From an uncultured Oscillibacter sp. (lineage in GTDB: Bacteria > Bacillota > Clostridia > Oscillospirales > Oscillospiraceae): a stretch of 17,412 bases of DNA. The notes under the pieces were generated by a model. It was given only the letters and a program-made list of their open reading frames with translations, did no database searches and had not been told where the DNA came from. The stretch is taken from positions 1 through 17,412 of the forward strand of contig CAJTZI010000043.1 of assembly GCA_910584075.1 (NCBI GenBank). The letters are read 5' to 3'. Made by a program: the position numbers and the translations under genes. Every line of letters begins with the position of its first letter. The first letter of the stretch is position 1. This document shows positions 1 through 5,272 of this stretch, piece after piece.

Positions 1-270
1 CAGGAGATTTTTGCCCGGCTGACCATGTACAATTTTTCTGAGTTGATCACTTCTACAATTACTCTCCAGCAAGCGGATAGAAAATACTGCTACAAAGTTA
101 ACTTTTCTGTTGCTGCCTATATTTGCCGAAAATTCTTCCATGGAAATATTTCCTCAGACAGCATAAATATACTTCTGTCAAAGTTCATTTCACCAATACG
201 GCCAGGACGAAAGCGACCACGTAAAATGTGCATTAGACCAAATATTTGCTTTGTTTACAGAGTGGCTTAA
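1..270 (+). CDS. Transposase, C-terminal part (IS4-like DDE family), truncated by window edge
   Basis: The reading frame is open from base 1 and encodes 89 residues before TAA. It starts QEIFARLTMYNF, which resembles the region after the catalytic Glu in IS4-family transposases, and ends with a basic stretch (SPIRPGRKRPRK) and a terminal YRVA, also typical of these proteins. The Met at base 25 is internal, not a start. The enzyme would cut and paste its own element by DDE chemistry, but the catalytic residues lie upstream of the window. Base composition is clearly more AT-rich than the phage genes to the right, which fits a separate mobile origin. Family assignment is from remembered patterns and not from a search. 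Confidence 0.6.
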   Translation, partial: QEIFARLTMYNFSELITSTITLQQADRKYCYKVNFSVAAYICRKFFHGNISSDSINILLSKFISPIRPGRKRPRKMCIRPNICFVYRVA

Positions 271-292
271 TTTTGTTTCCTGCTCCTTTTGG

Positions 293-314
293 GCGGATTC
301 ATATCCGCTTTTTT
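293..314 (+). terminator. Intrinsic terminator of the IS transposase
   Basis: Perfect 6-bp stem GCGGAT/ATCCGC with a TCAT loop, followed by six T residues. It sits 23 bases after the transposase stop codon and would end transposase transcription before the phage genes. Confidence 0.85.
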
Positions 315-428
315 GTCATGCCCCAATTTATACCGGCGTAATGAGTCCTCCTTTGTTGCCCCCCTTTTTTTAACAATTCACGCTTCCGGTTGTCTATTGC
401 TTGCTTAACTTATTGACATTGCCCCTGG

Positions 429-527
429 CGGAGAACTTATTTTTTTCGCACTACTTCAGTGAAAGTAACCAACGGCCATGGGGAAAAGGTCTACACGGTT
501 ACCGTGATGAAAGAGGCCGGAGCGTAA
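429..527 (+). pseudogene. C-terminal remnant of the gene upstream of the connector gene, cut by the IS
   Basis: In the frame ending at TAA 525-527, about 30 codons are open and the last 23 read VKVTNGHGEKVYTVTVMKEA and then GA. The composition turns phage-like (GC-rich) and the stop is followed after 15 bases by the next gene, as expected for the tail of an operon member. The N-terminal part is missing because the IS end lies immediately upstream. By position it could be the C-terminus of a capsid or head-associated protein, but I do not recognise it. Confidence 0.45.
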
Positions 528-542
528 GAGAGGAGGAGCAAT

Positions 543-842
543 ATGGCGGCGACAGAGGCGGGATTCCGGGAGTATTTGCGGCTTCCGGAGGAAAACAGAG
601 AGAACCTGGCGCTGTATCTGAACGCCGCCCGCTCCAAATCCAGAGCTGCTGGGATCCCGGAGTTCCAAGATAACGGCCACTATGAGCTTTTCCTCTACAC
701 CCTTGCCGGCATATACTACGACAATCGCGGTATGGAGGCGCCGGAGGCCAATGTCCGGCAGCTCATCAACAGTTTTGTCCTGGAGCTGCGCTATGCCCAT
801 GAAGATCTAGGAGAAACGGAGCGGGAACATGAGCCATTATGA
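543..842 (+). CDS. Phage head-tail connector (HK97 gp6-like)
   Basis: A 99-residue acidic helical protein of the size and pattern of the gp6-like adaptor that binds the portal and forms the first ring of the head-tail joint. The repeated feature of this family, a short helical repeat followed by a segment like INSFVLELRY near residues 79-88, is present. Start ATG 543 has a strong purine-rich ribosome site (GAGAGGAGG, 529-537) at normal spacing. It overlaps the next gene by 14 bases, suggesting coupled translation. Position first in the connector, stopper, gp10, terminator order supports the call; the sequence alone would be weaker evidence. Confidence 0.7.
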   Translation: MAATEAGFREYLRLPEENRENLALYLNAARSKSRAAGIPEFQDNGHYELFLYTLAGIYYDNRGMEAPEANVRQLINSFVLELRYAHEDLGETEREHEPL

Positions 843-1437
843 AACTGCCGGCCGGCTGGATCAGCCGGCCCAGGTGCTGGCCTTCTGTGAGATTCAGCCC
901 AACGTATGGGAGTGGACTCCTATTCGGGACATCTGGATCTCCGTTAAGATCCAGCAAAAATTCAACATCTTTTCCACATTCGGTATCCGGGCGCAGAATG
1001 CCGCCCTGGCGGCTTGGCGGCAGGATCTGACTCTCCATAACGCCATCCGGCAGGGCGGCGCTCATTTCTTCCTCACGTCCATCACAGAGAAGAACCGGAA
1101 CCAGCTGGATATTGCCGCCGCCGTCTGTTTCCCTGTGCCGCTGACAGCGGAGCCGCAGGACCGGAAGGGGCGGGACACGCTGAACCGGCCCACAGCTATC
1201 CAGCAGGCGGCTCTTACGTTTCCCGGTATTTTGACAGAGAAATATATCCGGAGTGAGGCGGAGGAGGTATTCCGCACAAATCTGCGCCAGCGTATTCTTG
1301 TGACACCCAAAGCCATCCTCCTGCGGCCCGGCGACCTGATCCGACCCCAGGGAGAGTCCCCCTATACCGTGCGCCAGGTGATGGACCTAGATCCATATAA
1401 GAACGAGTATGTGATCGAGCGGCAGGAGGATGTCTGA
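829..1437 (+). CDS. Phage head closure / head-tail adaptor protein, two-part
   Basis: 202 residues. The first ~100 residues follow the head-tail adaptor (SPP1 gp16-like) pattern: a W..V...Q..N.FS..GIRA segment around 36-55, then a W...LTLHNAI..G.HFFLTSI segment around 64-85. Residues ~115-202 form a second part starting DTLNRPTAIQ and containing VTPKAILLRPGDLIRP and YTVRQVMDLDPYKNEYVI, which resembles a small beta-barrel stopper fold. The protein would close the capsid exit after DNA packaging and receive the tail. It overlaps the gp6-like gene by 14 bases and the next gene by one base (TGATG). Whether the two parts are two domains or one enlarged adaptor is not certain. Confidence 0.65.
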   Translation: MSHYETAGRLDQPAQVLAFCEIQPNVWEWTPIRDIWISVKIQQKFNIFSTFGIRAQNAALAAWRQDLTLHNAIRQGGAHFFLTSITEKNRNQLDIAAAVCFPVPLTAEPQDRKGRDTLNRPTAIQQAALTFPGILTEKYIRSEAEEVFRTNLRQRILVTPKAILLRPGDLIRPQGESPYTVRQVMDLDPYKNEYVIERQEDV

Positions 1438-1883
1438 TGCAGTCGGTGGAGATCCATGGCCTGCGGCAGGTACAGGAGGCATTTGAACGCCTGCCGGAGG
1501 CAGTACGGCGGGCCAAAGCGGAGGTATTCGAGGCCGTGGGCGAGTATCTTCTCGAAGATGTGCAAAACCGGATCGGCGGCTCTGGCCGTGTGGCCGGGGC
1601 GCAGGAGTACCAGGTGAGCAGCGGAAAGGGCTATGTAGCCGTCCGTGCGAAGAAGGAGACCTGGCTGGACGGCGCCGCCGCGGGATATGTCACCAACGCT
1701 CTGGAAAACGGACACGCCCAGACGCCGGGGCGGTATGTGCCGGCGCTGGGCGCCCGGCTCCGAAGGGACCGGGTGCCGGGTAAATACATGTACCAGATTA
1801 CCGGGCGGCGCGAGGGTCCCCGGATGGCGGAAGAGGCCGCCAGGCGGATTGAGAAGGCCGTGCTGCAGGAGCTTGAAAAATAA
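1437..1883 (+). CDS. HK97 gp10-like tail completion protein
   Basis: 148 residues with the usual features of the HK97 gp10 family: an N-terminal helix (V..AFERLPEAVRRAKAEVFEA), then a basic Gly/Arg-rich centre (VQNRIGGSGRVAGAQ) and a C-terminal helix (MAEEAARRIEKAVLQELEK). Family members act in tail completion at the top of the tail. ATG 1437 overlaps the previous stop by one base, and AGGAGG (1424-1429) lies 7 bases upstream. A gap of about 130 bases follows, unusual in this packed operon. Confidence 0.75.
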   Translation: MQSVEIHGLRQVQEAFERLPEAVRRAKAEVFEAVGEYLLEDVQNRIGGSGRVAGAQEYQVSSGKGYVAVRAKKETWLDGAAAGYVTNALENGHAQTPGRYVPALGARLRRDRVPGKYMYQITGRREGPRMAEEAARRIEKAVLQELEK

Positions 1884-1971
1884 TTTTCGATCCTGTTGCA
1901 CGGTCTCATGCAAATATTGGGGCTGTGGGGCCTTTTATCAGAGCGCGCTTGAAATCGATACCGAAAAAGCA

Positions 1972-1998
1972 GCCGCAAACCGGCAGCGTGTTTGCGGC
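1972..1998 (+). promoter_or_regulatory. Hairpin just upstream of the tail terminator gene
   Basis: Inverted repeat GCCGCAAAC/GTTTGCGGC with a 9-base loop, ending four bases before the ribosome site (AAAAGGAGG) of the TTG-started gene. There is no T tract, so it is not a standard terminator. It could shape translation or processing of the message at this junction; this is inference. The rest of 1884-2015 contains no gene I can support. Confidence 0.4.
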
Positions 1999-2015
1999 GG
2001 GAAAAGGAGGAGCTG

Positions 2016-2468
2016 TTGAGGACACTGGATATTCTGGACGCCATCAACGGGAAGCTGGTGGAGCGGTGGCCGGAGCGGACGGTGTATGTGGACGTCTGCC
2101 CGGTGGACTTTGACCGGCCGTCTTTCTGGCTGGCGGTGGAACAGGACGAGCAGACGGACGCCAACCGGTTCCTTGTCCGTCATGACATCAGGCTGAAGCT
2201 GACCATCTACGACCAGCTGGACGAGCACTACGACGCGTCCTGGTACCGGCTGGCCGGAGAGAGCGACGCGGTGATGGAGCTGCTGACCCCTGTGCTGCAG
2301 GTGGGTTCCCGACACCTAAAGCTGAATCTGAAAGCCCTGCCCCGGGAGGCGGACCGGAGCTTTCTCCAGATCACCGCCTCCTGGATGGACGACCGGCCAG
2401 GCCGGGATGATCAGCCGCCCCCGGCGGACAGCTACTCCCTGCGGGTCCGGGAAAACATCAAATCGTAA
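2016..2468 (+). CDS. Phage tail terminator protein, TTG start
   Basis: 150 residues, matching the size and character of tail terminator proteins of Firmicute myophages: helix at the N-terminus (ILDAINGKLVERWPERTVY), then alternating beta segments with FWLAVEQDEQ and VRHDIRLKLTIYD, and a C-terminal ITASWMDDRP strand. It caps the growing tail tube and binds the connector. The start is chosen as TTG 2016 because AAAAGGAGG (2002-2010) lies 5 bases upstream; the upstream TTG at 1992 in the same frame would overlap that ribosome site. The next gene is the sheath, the standard order. Confidence 0.7.
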   Translation: MRTLDILDAINGKLVERWPERTVYVDVCPVDFDRPSFWLAVEQDEQTDANRFLVRHDIRLKLTIYDQLDEHYDASWYRLAGESDAVMELLTPVLQVGSRHLKLNLKALPREADRSFLQITASWMDDRPGRDDQPPPADSYSLRVRENIKS

Positions 2469-2489
2469 AAACATAAAAAGGAGACATCT

Positions 2490-3575
2490 ATGGGACTTCC
2501 TGAACTTTCTTTCTCTCTGAAAAAGGCCGCGGCGACGGTGGCCAGCCGCGTATCCAGCGGCATTGTGGCACTGATCCTGCGGGACACCAAGGCGAACGGG
2601 ATCTGGACCATCCACCGGGAGAGCGACATCCCCGTGGAGCTGGGCGAGGCCAACGCCGCCGCCATCCGGCGGGCCATGGAGGGGTACATCAACCGCCCCA
2701 GCGTGGTCTATGTCTGCGTGATTGGCGCGGATGCGGAGATCTCCGCCGGGTTCCAGGCCCTGGCGGCGTACAGCTATGACTATCTGGCGGGGCCGCTGGA
2801 CATCTCCGCGGAGGAGGCCACGGAGCTGGCCGCCCTGGTGAAGGCACAGCGGACCAAGCGGTTTGTGGGCAAGGCGGTGCTGCCGGATACCGCCGCGGAC
2901 GACGAGGGCGTGGTGAACTTCACGGCGTCCGGCATTCAGGCCGGCGGCGAGACCTTTACCGCCGCTCAGTATACATGCCGGATCGCGGGAATCCTCGCCG
3001 GCACGCCGGCGGACTGCAGCGCCACTTATGCCGCGCTGCCCGAGGTAACGGGGGTGGCGGCCGTGGAGAATCCGGACGGCGCCGTGGACGCCGGAAAGCT
3101 GATCCTGGTGGACGACGGACGGCGGGTGAAGCTGGGCAGGGCCGTAACCTCCAAGGCCACGCTGAAGGAGGGCGAGACCGCCCTTTTGAAGAAGATCAAG
3201 ATGGTGGCCGCGGTGGATCTCATCCGCTATTACGCCATCACCACCGTGGAGGACGAGTACCTGGGCAGGTGCGCCAACAGCTACGACAACAAGTGCATCC
3301 TCCTGACGGCGTTCCGGGACTTCCTGGACTCCCTGGAGGCACAGAATGTGCTGACGAAGGACTCCTCCGGCGCGGAGCTGGACGCGGAGGCCATCCGCTC
3401 CTATTTGCTGGACGAGGCCGCTAAGGCGGGAGACATGGCGGAGGCGGCCCGCGTCCGGGGCCTCAGCGACGACGCGCTGCGGCGGGAGAACACCGGGAGC
3501 CATGTGTTCCTGAGCCTCTACGGCAGGGTCATGGACGCCATGGAGGACTTCCACATCACTCTGGAAGCACAGTAA
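2490..3575 (+). CDS. Contractile tail sheath protein
   Basis: 361 residues. The N-terminus (GLPELSFSLKKAAATVASR) and the following GIVALILRDT segment match the short sheath proteins of clostridial myophages and tailocin-like particles, which run about 350 residues, shorter than the PBSX sheath. The C-terminal third carries VAAVDLIRYYAITTVEDEYLG and a final segment MDAMEDFHITLEAQ, as in this family. Many copies form the outer cylinder around the tube and contract on infection. The ribosome site AAAAAGGAGA lies at normal spacing before ATG 2490. It is followed after 15 bases by the tube gene, so the two most abundant tail proteins are adjacent. Confidence 0.9.
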   Translation: MGLPELSFSLKKAAATVASRVSSGIVALILRDTKANGIWTIHRESDIPVELGEANAAAIRRAMEGYINRPSVVYVCVIGADAEISAGFQALAAYSYDYLAGPLDISAEEATELAALVKAQRTKRFVGKAVLPDTAADDEGVVNFTASGIQAGGETFTAAQYTCRIAGILAGTPADCSATYAALPEVTGVAAVENPDGAVDAGKLILVDDGRRVKLGRAVTSKATLKEGETALLKKIKMVAAVDLIRYYAITTVEDEYLGRCANSYDNKCILLTAFRDFLDSLEAQNVLTKDSSGAELDAEAIRSYLLDEAAKAGDMAEAARVRGLSDDALRRENTGSHVFLSLYGRVMDAMEDFHITLEAQ

Positions 3576-3590
3576 GAGAGGAGAGATTGT

Positions 3591-4019
3591 ATGTCTGACG
3601 TATTGGATTCCAAACTGGTACGGAGCGGCACATGGGGCGCGCTCTGGATGGACGGGGAGCAGGTGGCGGAGTGCTACGGCTTCCAGCTGAAAATCAACAA
3701 GAACAAGGAGGATGTGCCCCGTTGCCGGACGCTGGTGAGCGGGAAGAAGCTGACGGGGGTGTCCCTGACGGGGTCCGTGAAGCTGTACAACGCCACCAGC
3801 CGCCTGCTGGAGGCGGAGGGCCGGGCCATGGCCGCCGGAGAGGACATCCGGCACACCATCATCAGCAACCTGGACGACCCGGACAACCCCCGGAACCAGC
3901 GGATCGCCGTCAAGGGCGTGATCTTTGACGATCTGACGCTGGCGGACTGGGAGGCCGCCAAGCTGGGGACCATTGAGGCTCCCTTCTCCGCGGAGAGCTA
4001 CGAGATCCTGGACTACTGA
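3591..4019 (+). CDS. Tail tube protein (XkdM-like, DUF2001)
   Basis: 142 residues with the DUF2001/XkdM pattern: SGTWGALWMDGEQVAECYGF near the N-terminus, KLTGVSLTGSVKLYN in the middle, and EAPFSAESYEILDY at the C-terminus. The protein stacks as hexameric rings to form the inner tube through which DNA or protons pass. ATG 3591 has AGAGAGGAGAG upstream. The gene is the last member before the interruption at 4030-4380, which carries its own promoters and a terminator; everything before that point codes for connector, sheath and tube. Confidence 0.9.
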   Translation: MSDVLDSKLVRSGTWGALWMDGEQVAECYGFQLKINKNKEDVPRCRTLVSGKKLTGVSLTGSVKLYNATSRLLEAEGRAMAAGEDIRHTIISNLDDPDNPRNQRIAVKGVIFDDLTLADWEAAKLGTIEAPFSAESYEILDY

Positions 4020-4029
4020 AAAGACAAGA

Positions 4030-4047
4030 GCCGCCCCTGCGGGCGGC
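4030..4047. other. GC-rich hairpin after the tube gene
   Basis: Perfect 7-bp inverted repeat GCCGCCC/GGGCGGC with a CTGC loop, 11 bases past the tube stop codon. There is no T tract on the plus strand; on the minus strand it is followed by a mixed pyrimidine run. It may separate the tube message from the cassette that follows, or act as a weak terminator. Confidence 0.5.
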
Positions 4048-4052
4048 ATGAA

Positions 4053-4082
4053 TTGACAAATTGCGGCGCGGCGTGATAAGAT
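4053..4082 (+). promoter_or_regulatory. Sigma-A-type promoter of the small-peptide cassette
   Basis: Consensus -35 TTGACA (4053-4058) and -10 TAAGAT (4077-4082) separated by 18 bases. Transcription would begin about 4089, exactly at a GTCTC-GAAA-GAGAC hairpin (4089-4102). An internal promoter of this quality is unusual in a phage late operon and suggests expression in the lysogen. Confidence 0.6.
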
Positions 4083-4161
4083 AAGCGCGTCTCGAAAGAG
4101 ACCCTGGGCGCTGTTACATAAAAGGCGGTTAGCTACTCCCCTGTGAAAGGGGGTGAGGCTG

Positions 4162-4248
4162 ATGTGGCAGAGACGATTGTGCAAAGCACTTTGGTTTCTG
4201 GTATGCACAGCGGTTGCGTTGTACATACTCACCATAAAAGCGTGCTAG
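4162..4248 (+). CDS. 28-residue hydrophobic peptide, putative type I toxin (holin-like toxin type)
   Basis: The peptide has a basic N-terminus (MWQRRLCKALWF) followed by a hydrophobic stretch LVCTAVALYILTI and a short polar tail, so it has one probable membrane span, the usual make-up of type I toxins. The ribosome site AAAGGGGGTGA (about 4147-4157) is close to perfect and lies in the 3' arm of a CCCCT/AGGGG hairpin, which would limit translation. The leader (CTCCCCTGTGAAAGGGGGTG, then AGGCTGATG) looks to me like the leader of short 'putative holin-like toxin' genes common in gut Firmicutes (from memory, not a search). The peptide itself is only a loose match to that family. Ribosome site, masking hairpin, promoter and antisense promoter together argue that the frame is real. 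Confidence 0.6.
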   Translation: MWQRRLCKALWFLVCTAVALYILTIKAC

Positions 4249-4325
4249 CCGTCCGGCGGCCACCGAACGGCTAGTGGATTTTATCCCTAACCCGAAGGGC
4301 TAACCGTCAGTAACAGCGCCCTTGT
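4236..4325 (-). ncRNA. Predicted antisense antitoxin RNA
   Basis: Starting from the minus-strand promoter at 4332-4360, a transcript of roughly 90 bases would run to the hairpin at 4245-4274 and its T-rich end. It would be complementary to the 3' part of the small-peptide message including the stop codon, and its 5' end repeats the same two blocks (GGGCGCTGTTAC and CGGTTAGC) that open the sense message. The role as antitoxin is inferred from arrangement, by analogy with txpA/RatA and par loci. Confidence 0.45.
4245..4274. terminator. Shared hairpin between toxin-type message and antisense RNA
   Basis: CTAGCCGT/ACGGCTAG inverted repeat with a GC-rich loop, overlapping the peptide's stop codon. 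On the minus strand it is followed by CACGCTTTTA, which fits a terminator for the antisense transcript; on the plus strand by TGGATTTTA, a weaker signal. Such a shared bidirectional hairpin is known in par/Fst-type loci. Confidence 0.5.
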
Positions 4326-4331
4326 ATGTTT

Positions 4332-4360
4332 ATGATACCGCCCGGAGACCGCTTTGTCAA
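4332..4360 (-). promoter_or_regulatory. Minus-strand promoter of the antisense RNA
   Basis: Read on the minus strand: -35 TTGACA (4360-4355), 17-base spacer, -10 TATCAT (4337-4332). Five or six of six matches in each box and ideal spacing. The -35 lies inside the plus-strand terminator stem at 4348-4375, so one sequence serves both functions. Confidence 0.6.
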
Positions 4361-4380
4361 GTATGACAGGGCGGTTTTTT
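4348..4380 (+). terminator. Strong intrinsic terminator inside the late operon
   Basis: A 12-bp stem (4348-4359 with 4364-4375, two G-T wobbles), AGTA loop, followed at once by TTTTT. It ends the toxin cassette and would also stop most transcription coming from sheath and tube, 32 bases before the chaperone gene, unless antitermination or read-through occurs. Confidence 0.75.
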
Positions 4381-4412
4381 CATGCCTGAACAGATGAAAA
4401 AGGAGGAACATT

Positions 4413-4820
4413 ATGGCGGAAGAGATGAGGAAAGAGACGGCGGAGGCCTCTGTGCTGGAGACGCTGCTGGGGGGCGCGGTGCCCAACGTGGAGAAAGAGC
4501 TCCCCACCGCGAAATACAAGGTGGACCGGCTGAGCGAGCTGGCGGGGCACGACGTGGTGTTTACCCTGCGGGCGCTGCCCTACGGCAAGACCCACGACCT
4601 GGCGCGGTTTACCCAGGACGCGGACGTGAACATCCTGCTGGCGGGGTGCGCGGAGCCGGATCTGAAAGACCCGCGGCTGATGGAAAAGTTCGGCGGGGCC
4701 ACGCCGGCGGAGGCGGTGAAGCGGATGCTGCTGCCGGGGGAGATCGCGGACCTTGGCATGGCTGTTGAGAAGCTGAGCGGCTACCGGCGCGTGACCATCA
4801 CGGAAGTAAAAAACGGCTAG
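4413..4820 (+). CDS. Tail assembly chaperone, short form (XkdN-like)
   Basis: 135 residues of the XkdN-like family: VLETLLGGAVPNVEKELPTA, then YKVDRLSELAGHDVVFTLRAL with beta character, then an acidic helical C-terminal part and a final strand YRRVTITEVKNG. In myophages this protein coats the tape measure while the tube assembles and is absent from the finished virion. The ribosome site AAAAAGGAGG lies 6 bases before ATG 4413. It sits directly upstream of the tape measure except for the inserted minus-strand cassette at 5014-5301. Its last codons form a slippery heptamer, so it also makes a longer product. Confidence 0.85.
   Translation: MAEEMRKETAEASVLETLLGGAVPNVEKELPTAKYKVDRLSELAGHDVVFTLRALPYGKTHDLARFTQDADVNILLAGCAEPDLKDPRLMEKFGGATPAEAVKRMLLPGEIADLGMAVEKLSGYRRVTITEVKNG
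4808..4814 (+). promoter_or_regulatory. Slippery heptamer for programmed -1 frameshift (A_AAA_AAC)
   Basis: AAAAAAC lies in the exact phase needed for -1 slippage (last base of GTA, then AAA, AAC), two codons before the zero-frame TAG at 4818-4820. A_AAA_AAC is one of the most efficient bacterial -1 shift sites. A weak 5-bp stem GCAGC/GCTGC (4827-4831 with 4846-4850) lies downstream as a possible stimulator. Confidence 0.8.
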
Positions 4821-5014
4821 AGGACGGCAGCGACGGGGAATTGGGGCTGCTGTACTACCTGTTCTCTGTCCACCACTGGGGGCTGAGCGATTTGAGGGCC
4901 CTGTGGGAGGGGGAGACCGGGTGGCACGACCTGATTTTCGCGCTGTCGTCCTATGAGGTGGAGCAGAGGGCGAAGGCGGTGAGGACACAACGGAGGGAGC
5001 GACGGAAACAGTAA
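4814..5014 (+). CDS. -1 frame extension of the tail assembly chaperone (long form, 'GT'-like)
   Basis: After a shift at 4808-4814 reading continues for 66 codons to TAA 5012-5014, giving a 200-residue fusion in total. The extension has a protein-like helical sequence with LLYYLFSVHHWGLSDLRALW and IFALSSYEVEQRAKAVR, then a basic tail (TQRRERRKQ); short W/Y-rich helical extensions of this kind are typical of the second chaperone frame between chaperone and tape measure genes. There is no ribosome site with a start codon for separate translation of this frame. Known parallels are lambda G/GT and P2 E/E', where the long form bridges the tape measure and tube subunits. Presence of the extension is seen; its use is inferred. 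Confidence 0.75.
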   Translation, partial: RLEDGSDGELGLLYYLFSVHHWGLSDLRALWEGETGWHDLIFALSSYEVEQRAKAVRTQRRERRKQ

Positions 5015-5039
5015 AACTCCCCCGCAACCGAGGGAGTTT
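5014..5039 (-). terminator. Terminator of the minus-strand cassette (bidirectional hairpin)
   Basis: 8-bp perfect stem AAACTCCC/GGGAGTTT (5014-5021 with 5032-5039) and a 10-base loop. On the minus strand the stem ends in a TTTT run. On the plus strand it directly follows the stop of the frameshift product, with only TTTC after it. Confidence 0.6.
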
Positions 5040-5060
5040 CTACCCGCAAAGAATGAACGA

Positions 5061-5141
5061 TCAGAGCAAAATACATGTAAGCAATATAATACCCAAAAAG
5101 ATTCCTATACCTATCAAGAAATATTTGATGCTATCATCCAT
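5061..5141 (-). CDS. 26-residue micro-membrane protein B, minus strand
   Basis: ATG 5141 to TGA 5061. After a short polar start (MDDSIKY) almost all remaining residues are hydrophobic (FLIGIGIFLGIILL, then TCILL), one membrane span. AAGGGA lies 9 bases upstream of the ATG at proper spacing. Residues KYFLIGIGIFLGIILL align with KTFFIIIGILLGICLL of the peptide encoded just upstream on the same strand, 11 of 16 identical, so the two are tandem duplicates. Codons are AT-rich, unlike all flanking phage genes. Function unknown; candidates are a small toxin-like peptide, an exclusion or holin-modulating peptide. Coding is supported by ribosome sites, duplication, promoter and terminator. Confidence 0.6.
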   Translation of the reverse strand: MDDSIKYFLIGIGIFLGIILLTCILL

Positions 5142-5159
5142 GTAACCACATCCCTTAAT

Positions 5160-5252
5160 TTATCGAAGGTACGCTGGTAAGAAATAAAGAGTACCAAGTA
5201 AGCAGATTCCTAAAAGAATTCCTATAATTATAAAGAAAGTTTTATCGTACAC
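5160..5252 (-). CDS. 30-residue micro-membrane protein A, minus strand
   Basis: GTG 5252 to TAA 5160. Polar start (MYDKT), one hydrophobic span FFIIIGILLGICLLGTLYFL, then a short PAYLR tail. AAAGGA sits 9 bases upstream of the GTG, and the promoter at 5273-5301 lies immediately before. It is first in a two-gene minus-strand unit; the second gene encodes a related peptide 18 bases downstream. The repeated pattern of glycine and isoleucine in both spans suggests helix packing between them. No family is recognised. The frame is too short for ordinary gene finding, so it is likely unannotated in related genomes. Confidence 0.6.
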   Translation of the reverse strand: MYDKTFFIIIGILLGICLLGTLYFLPAYLR

Positions 5253-5272
5253 AATCTCACGTCCTTTGTTTT

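Larger units (their letters stand above)
1..427 (+). mobile_element. Right end of an IS4-like insertion sequence (partial)
   Basis: The segment holds the C-terminus of a transposase frame open to the left edge, a terminator, about 100 bases of AT-rich non-coding DNA, and then the sequence GCTTAACTTATTGACATT (about 403-420), which resembles terminal inverted repeats of IS4-type elements. GC-rich phage sequence begins right after. The left end lies outside the window, so inverted repeats and target duplication cannot be compared; the boundary near 420-430 is an estimate. Confidence 0.6.
4089..4321 (+). ncRNA. Structured toxin-type transcript with complementary 5' and 3' ends
   Basis: The predicted RNA begins with a GNRA-loop hairpin. 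GGGCGCTGTTAC (4106-4117) is perfectly complementary to GTAACAGCGCCC (4310-4321), and inside it CGGTTAGC (4126-4133) pairs with GCTAACCG (4299-4306). Between them lie a CCCCT/AGGGG hairpin that covers the ribosome site, the 28-codon frame, and an 8-bp hairpin at 4245-4274. End-to-end pairing plus a masked ribosome site is a known property of type I toxin messages. The fold was made by eye; the extent of the RNA is inferred from the promoter and the complementarity. Confidence 0.5.

Noticed and set aside
401..673. 90-codon plus-strand frame across the IS border
   Set aside because: It begins in IS DNA and overlaps the gp6-like gene in another frame; no ribosome site.
2316..4235. 639-codon open frame on the minus strand
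   Set aside because: It lies opposite sheath and tube genes, is rich in His, Arg, Gly and Leu as expected from GC-rich antisense frames, and has no start signals.
4382..4768. 128-codon plus-strand frame starting just before the chaperone gene
   Set aside because: Frame-shifted shadow of the chaperone gene with Gly/Arg/Ala-rich antisense-like composition.
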